The notes below the pieces were generated by a model that made no database searches, was not told the DNA's origin, and saw only the letters and a program-made list of their open reading frames with translations. A stretch of DNA of 6,982 nt, taken from contig VGML01000107.1 of the NCBI GenBank assembly GCA_016866415.1, forward strand, positions 1 through 6,982, read 5' to 3'. A program made the translations under genes and the position numbers. This document shows, piece by piece, positions 6,252 to 6,982 of this stretch. Source of the DNA: Bacteroidota bacterium. GTDB lineage: Bacteria; Bacteroidota; Bacteroidia; Flavobacteriales_D; Crocinitomicaceae. How positions within the stretch are numbered: the stretch's first letter is position 1; every line of letters begins with the position of its first letter.

Positions 6252-6982
6252 TTAAACTGTGTCCATAAAACTTTTCTCGACTTGGTTGAAGATGATGATT
6301 CCTAAAAACAAAACGCCGAAACTAAAAATGCTGGTATAAACCAATCCGCTCCAATCGAAAGAACCGATGCTGAAAAAGGCATAGCGAAAACTTTCCATGA
6401 TGGGCGTTAGTGGGTTCATGCTTATTATGGTGTGTAGTTTCCCTCCGGTGTAGCTCAAGGGATAAATGATAGGTGTCGCATACATCAAGAGTTGAATTCC
6501 GAAAGTCAACAAGAAACTTAAATCACGGTATTTGGTTGTGAGTGCTGAGAAGATTATCCCTAAACCTAGTCCCATAACGGCCATTAAAATTATTAAGTAT
6601 GGTAAAATAAGAATATACATATTCACGTTTACTTGAATGTCTTTGGTAAAAATCTGATAAACCATAATTGCCAAGAAAAGCAGAACCTGTATACCTAACT
6701 TGATGAGGTTCGAGATCACAATTGAAATTGGTGTTGCCAAGCGTGGGAAATAGACTTTTCCAAAAATTCCGGCATTCGCTACAAAGGTATTGGAGGTTTT
6801 ATTGAAGCAATCTGAGAAGTAGTTCCAAAGCGTAATTCCAGAAAGGTAGAACAAAATCGGGTCAATGTTATCTGTTGGTATCTTTGCAATTTGATTGAAA
6901 ATAAAGAAAAAGGTCAGCGTAGTAAATAAGGGCTGTATAAAAAGCCAAATTGGTCCAAGGATCGTTTGCTTATACTGCGAAA
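6252..6982 (-). CDS. Wzm-type ABC-2 polysaccharide export permease, 5' end cut by window edge
   Basis: The open frame enters from the right edge and stops at 6254-6252, giving 242 in-window residues; by alignment with the complete paralogue about 40 N-terminal residues are missing. A start near 6854 would be an internal TTG and is wrong, because the codons upstream of it encode QTILGPIW, LFIQPLF and other conserved family sequence. Further hallmarks are LFYLSGITLWNYF, IFGKVYFPRL, LTTKYRDL, YATPIIYPLSY, MNPLTPIMESFRYAFF and the C-terminal FNQVEKSFMDTV. About six hydrophobic segments are expected in the whole protein. It is clearly homologous to the permease at 3821-4678 (by eye 40-50% identical) but not a recent copy. 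No ATPase follows it directly; the DUF6922/AbiEii cassette does. It may pair with an ATPase outside the window, share the downstream one, or be a leftover of locus rearrangement. Hand GC over its 3' part is about 40%. Confidence 0.92.
   Translation of the reverse strand, partial: SQYKQTILGPIWLFIQPLFTTLTFFFIFNQIAKIPTDNIDPILFYLSGITLWNYFSDCFNKTSNTFVANAGIFGKVYFPRLATPISIVISNLIKLGIQVLLFLAIMVYQIFTKDIQVNVNMYILILPYLIILMAVMGLGLGIIFSALTTKYRDLSFLLTFGIQLLMYATPIIYPLSYTGGKLHTIISMNPLTPIMESFRYAFFSIGSFDWSGLVYTSIFSFGVLFLGIIIFNQVEKSFMDTV

Noticed and set aside
6252..6854. A 200-aa permease starting at 6854
   Set aside because: The codon there is TTG and the frame stays open to the window edge, encoding conserved permease sequence such as QTILGPIW. 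The gene is cut by the window and does not start there.

Overview
The window looks like part of a cell-surface polysaccharide (O-antigen-like) export and modification locus from a Bacteroidota bacterium, probably Flavobacteriia- or Cytophagia-like; the exact lineage cannot be fixed from sequence alone. The reasons are the AT-rich DNA, the near absence of Shine-Dalgarno sequences with A/T-rich start contexts, a DUF6922 protein paired with an AbiEii-type nucleotidyltransferase, and a Wzm/Wzt exporter of the long-ATPase type. Every supported gene is on the minus strand, so the genes are read from right to left.

In transcription order: (1) the 3' part of a Wzm-type ABC-2 permease cut by the right edge (6982-6252); (2) a 133-nt spacer built largely of degenerate TGAGGGTTGAGG and CCTTAAG-type repeats (6251-6119); (3) a compact cassette of DUF6922 antitoxin-like gene, AbiEii/AbiGii nucleotidyltransferase toxin, and a small uncharacterised gene (6118-4828); (4) a 149-nt AT-rich spacer; (5) a second, complete Wzm-type permease (4678-3821); (6) a 40-nt spacer of the same repeat types; (7) a Wzt-type ATPase with a C-terminal glycan-binding-like extension (3780-2524); (8) a SAM-dependent methyltransferase (2519-1773); (9) a glutamine-hydrolysing asparagine synthase-like amidotransferase that runs off the left edge (1769-1). 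Genes 7-9 are separated by only 3-4 nt and look like one operon with permease 5.

The permease and ATPase would carry an undecaprenyl-linked glycan across the inner membrane. The ATPase C-terminal domain probably recognises the finished glycan end, and the methyltransferase and amidotransferase may decorate the glycan. The most notable point is the layout: two paralogous permeases with the same C-terminal tail and the same kind of repeat-rich 3' spacer bracket a toxin-antitoxin-like cassette. This suggests duplication or recombination at the permease/ATPase junction with a defence or TA module caught between the copies. A GC gradient inside the ATPase gene fits a conserved export core joined to low-GC glycan-specific cargo. 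No tRNA, rRNA, CRISPR array, transposase, integrase or convincing terminator was seen.
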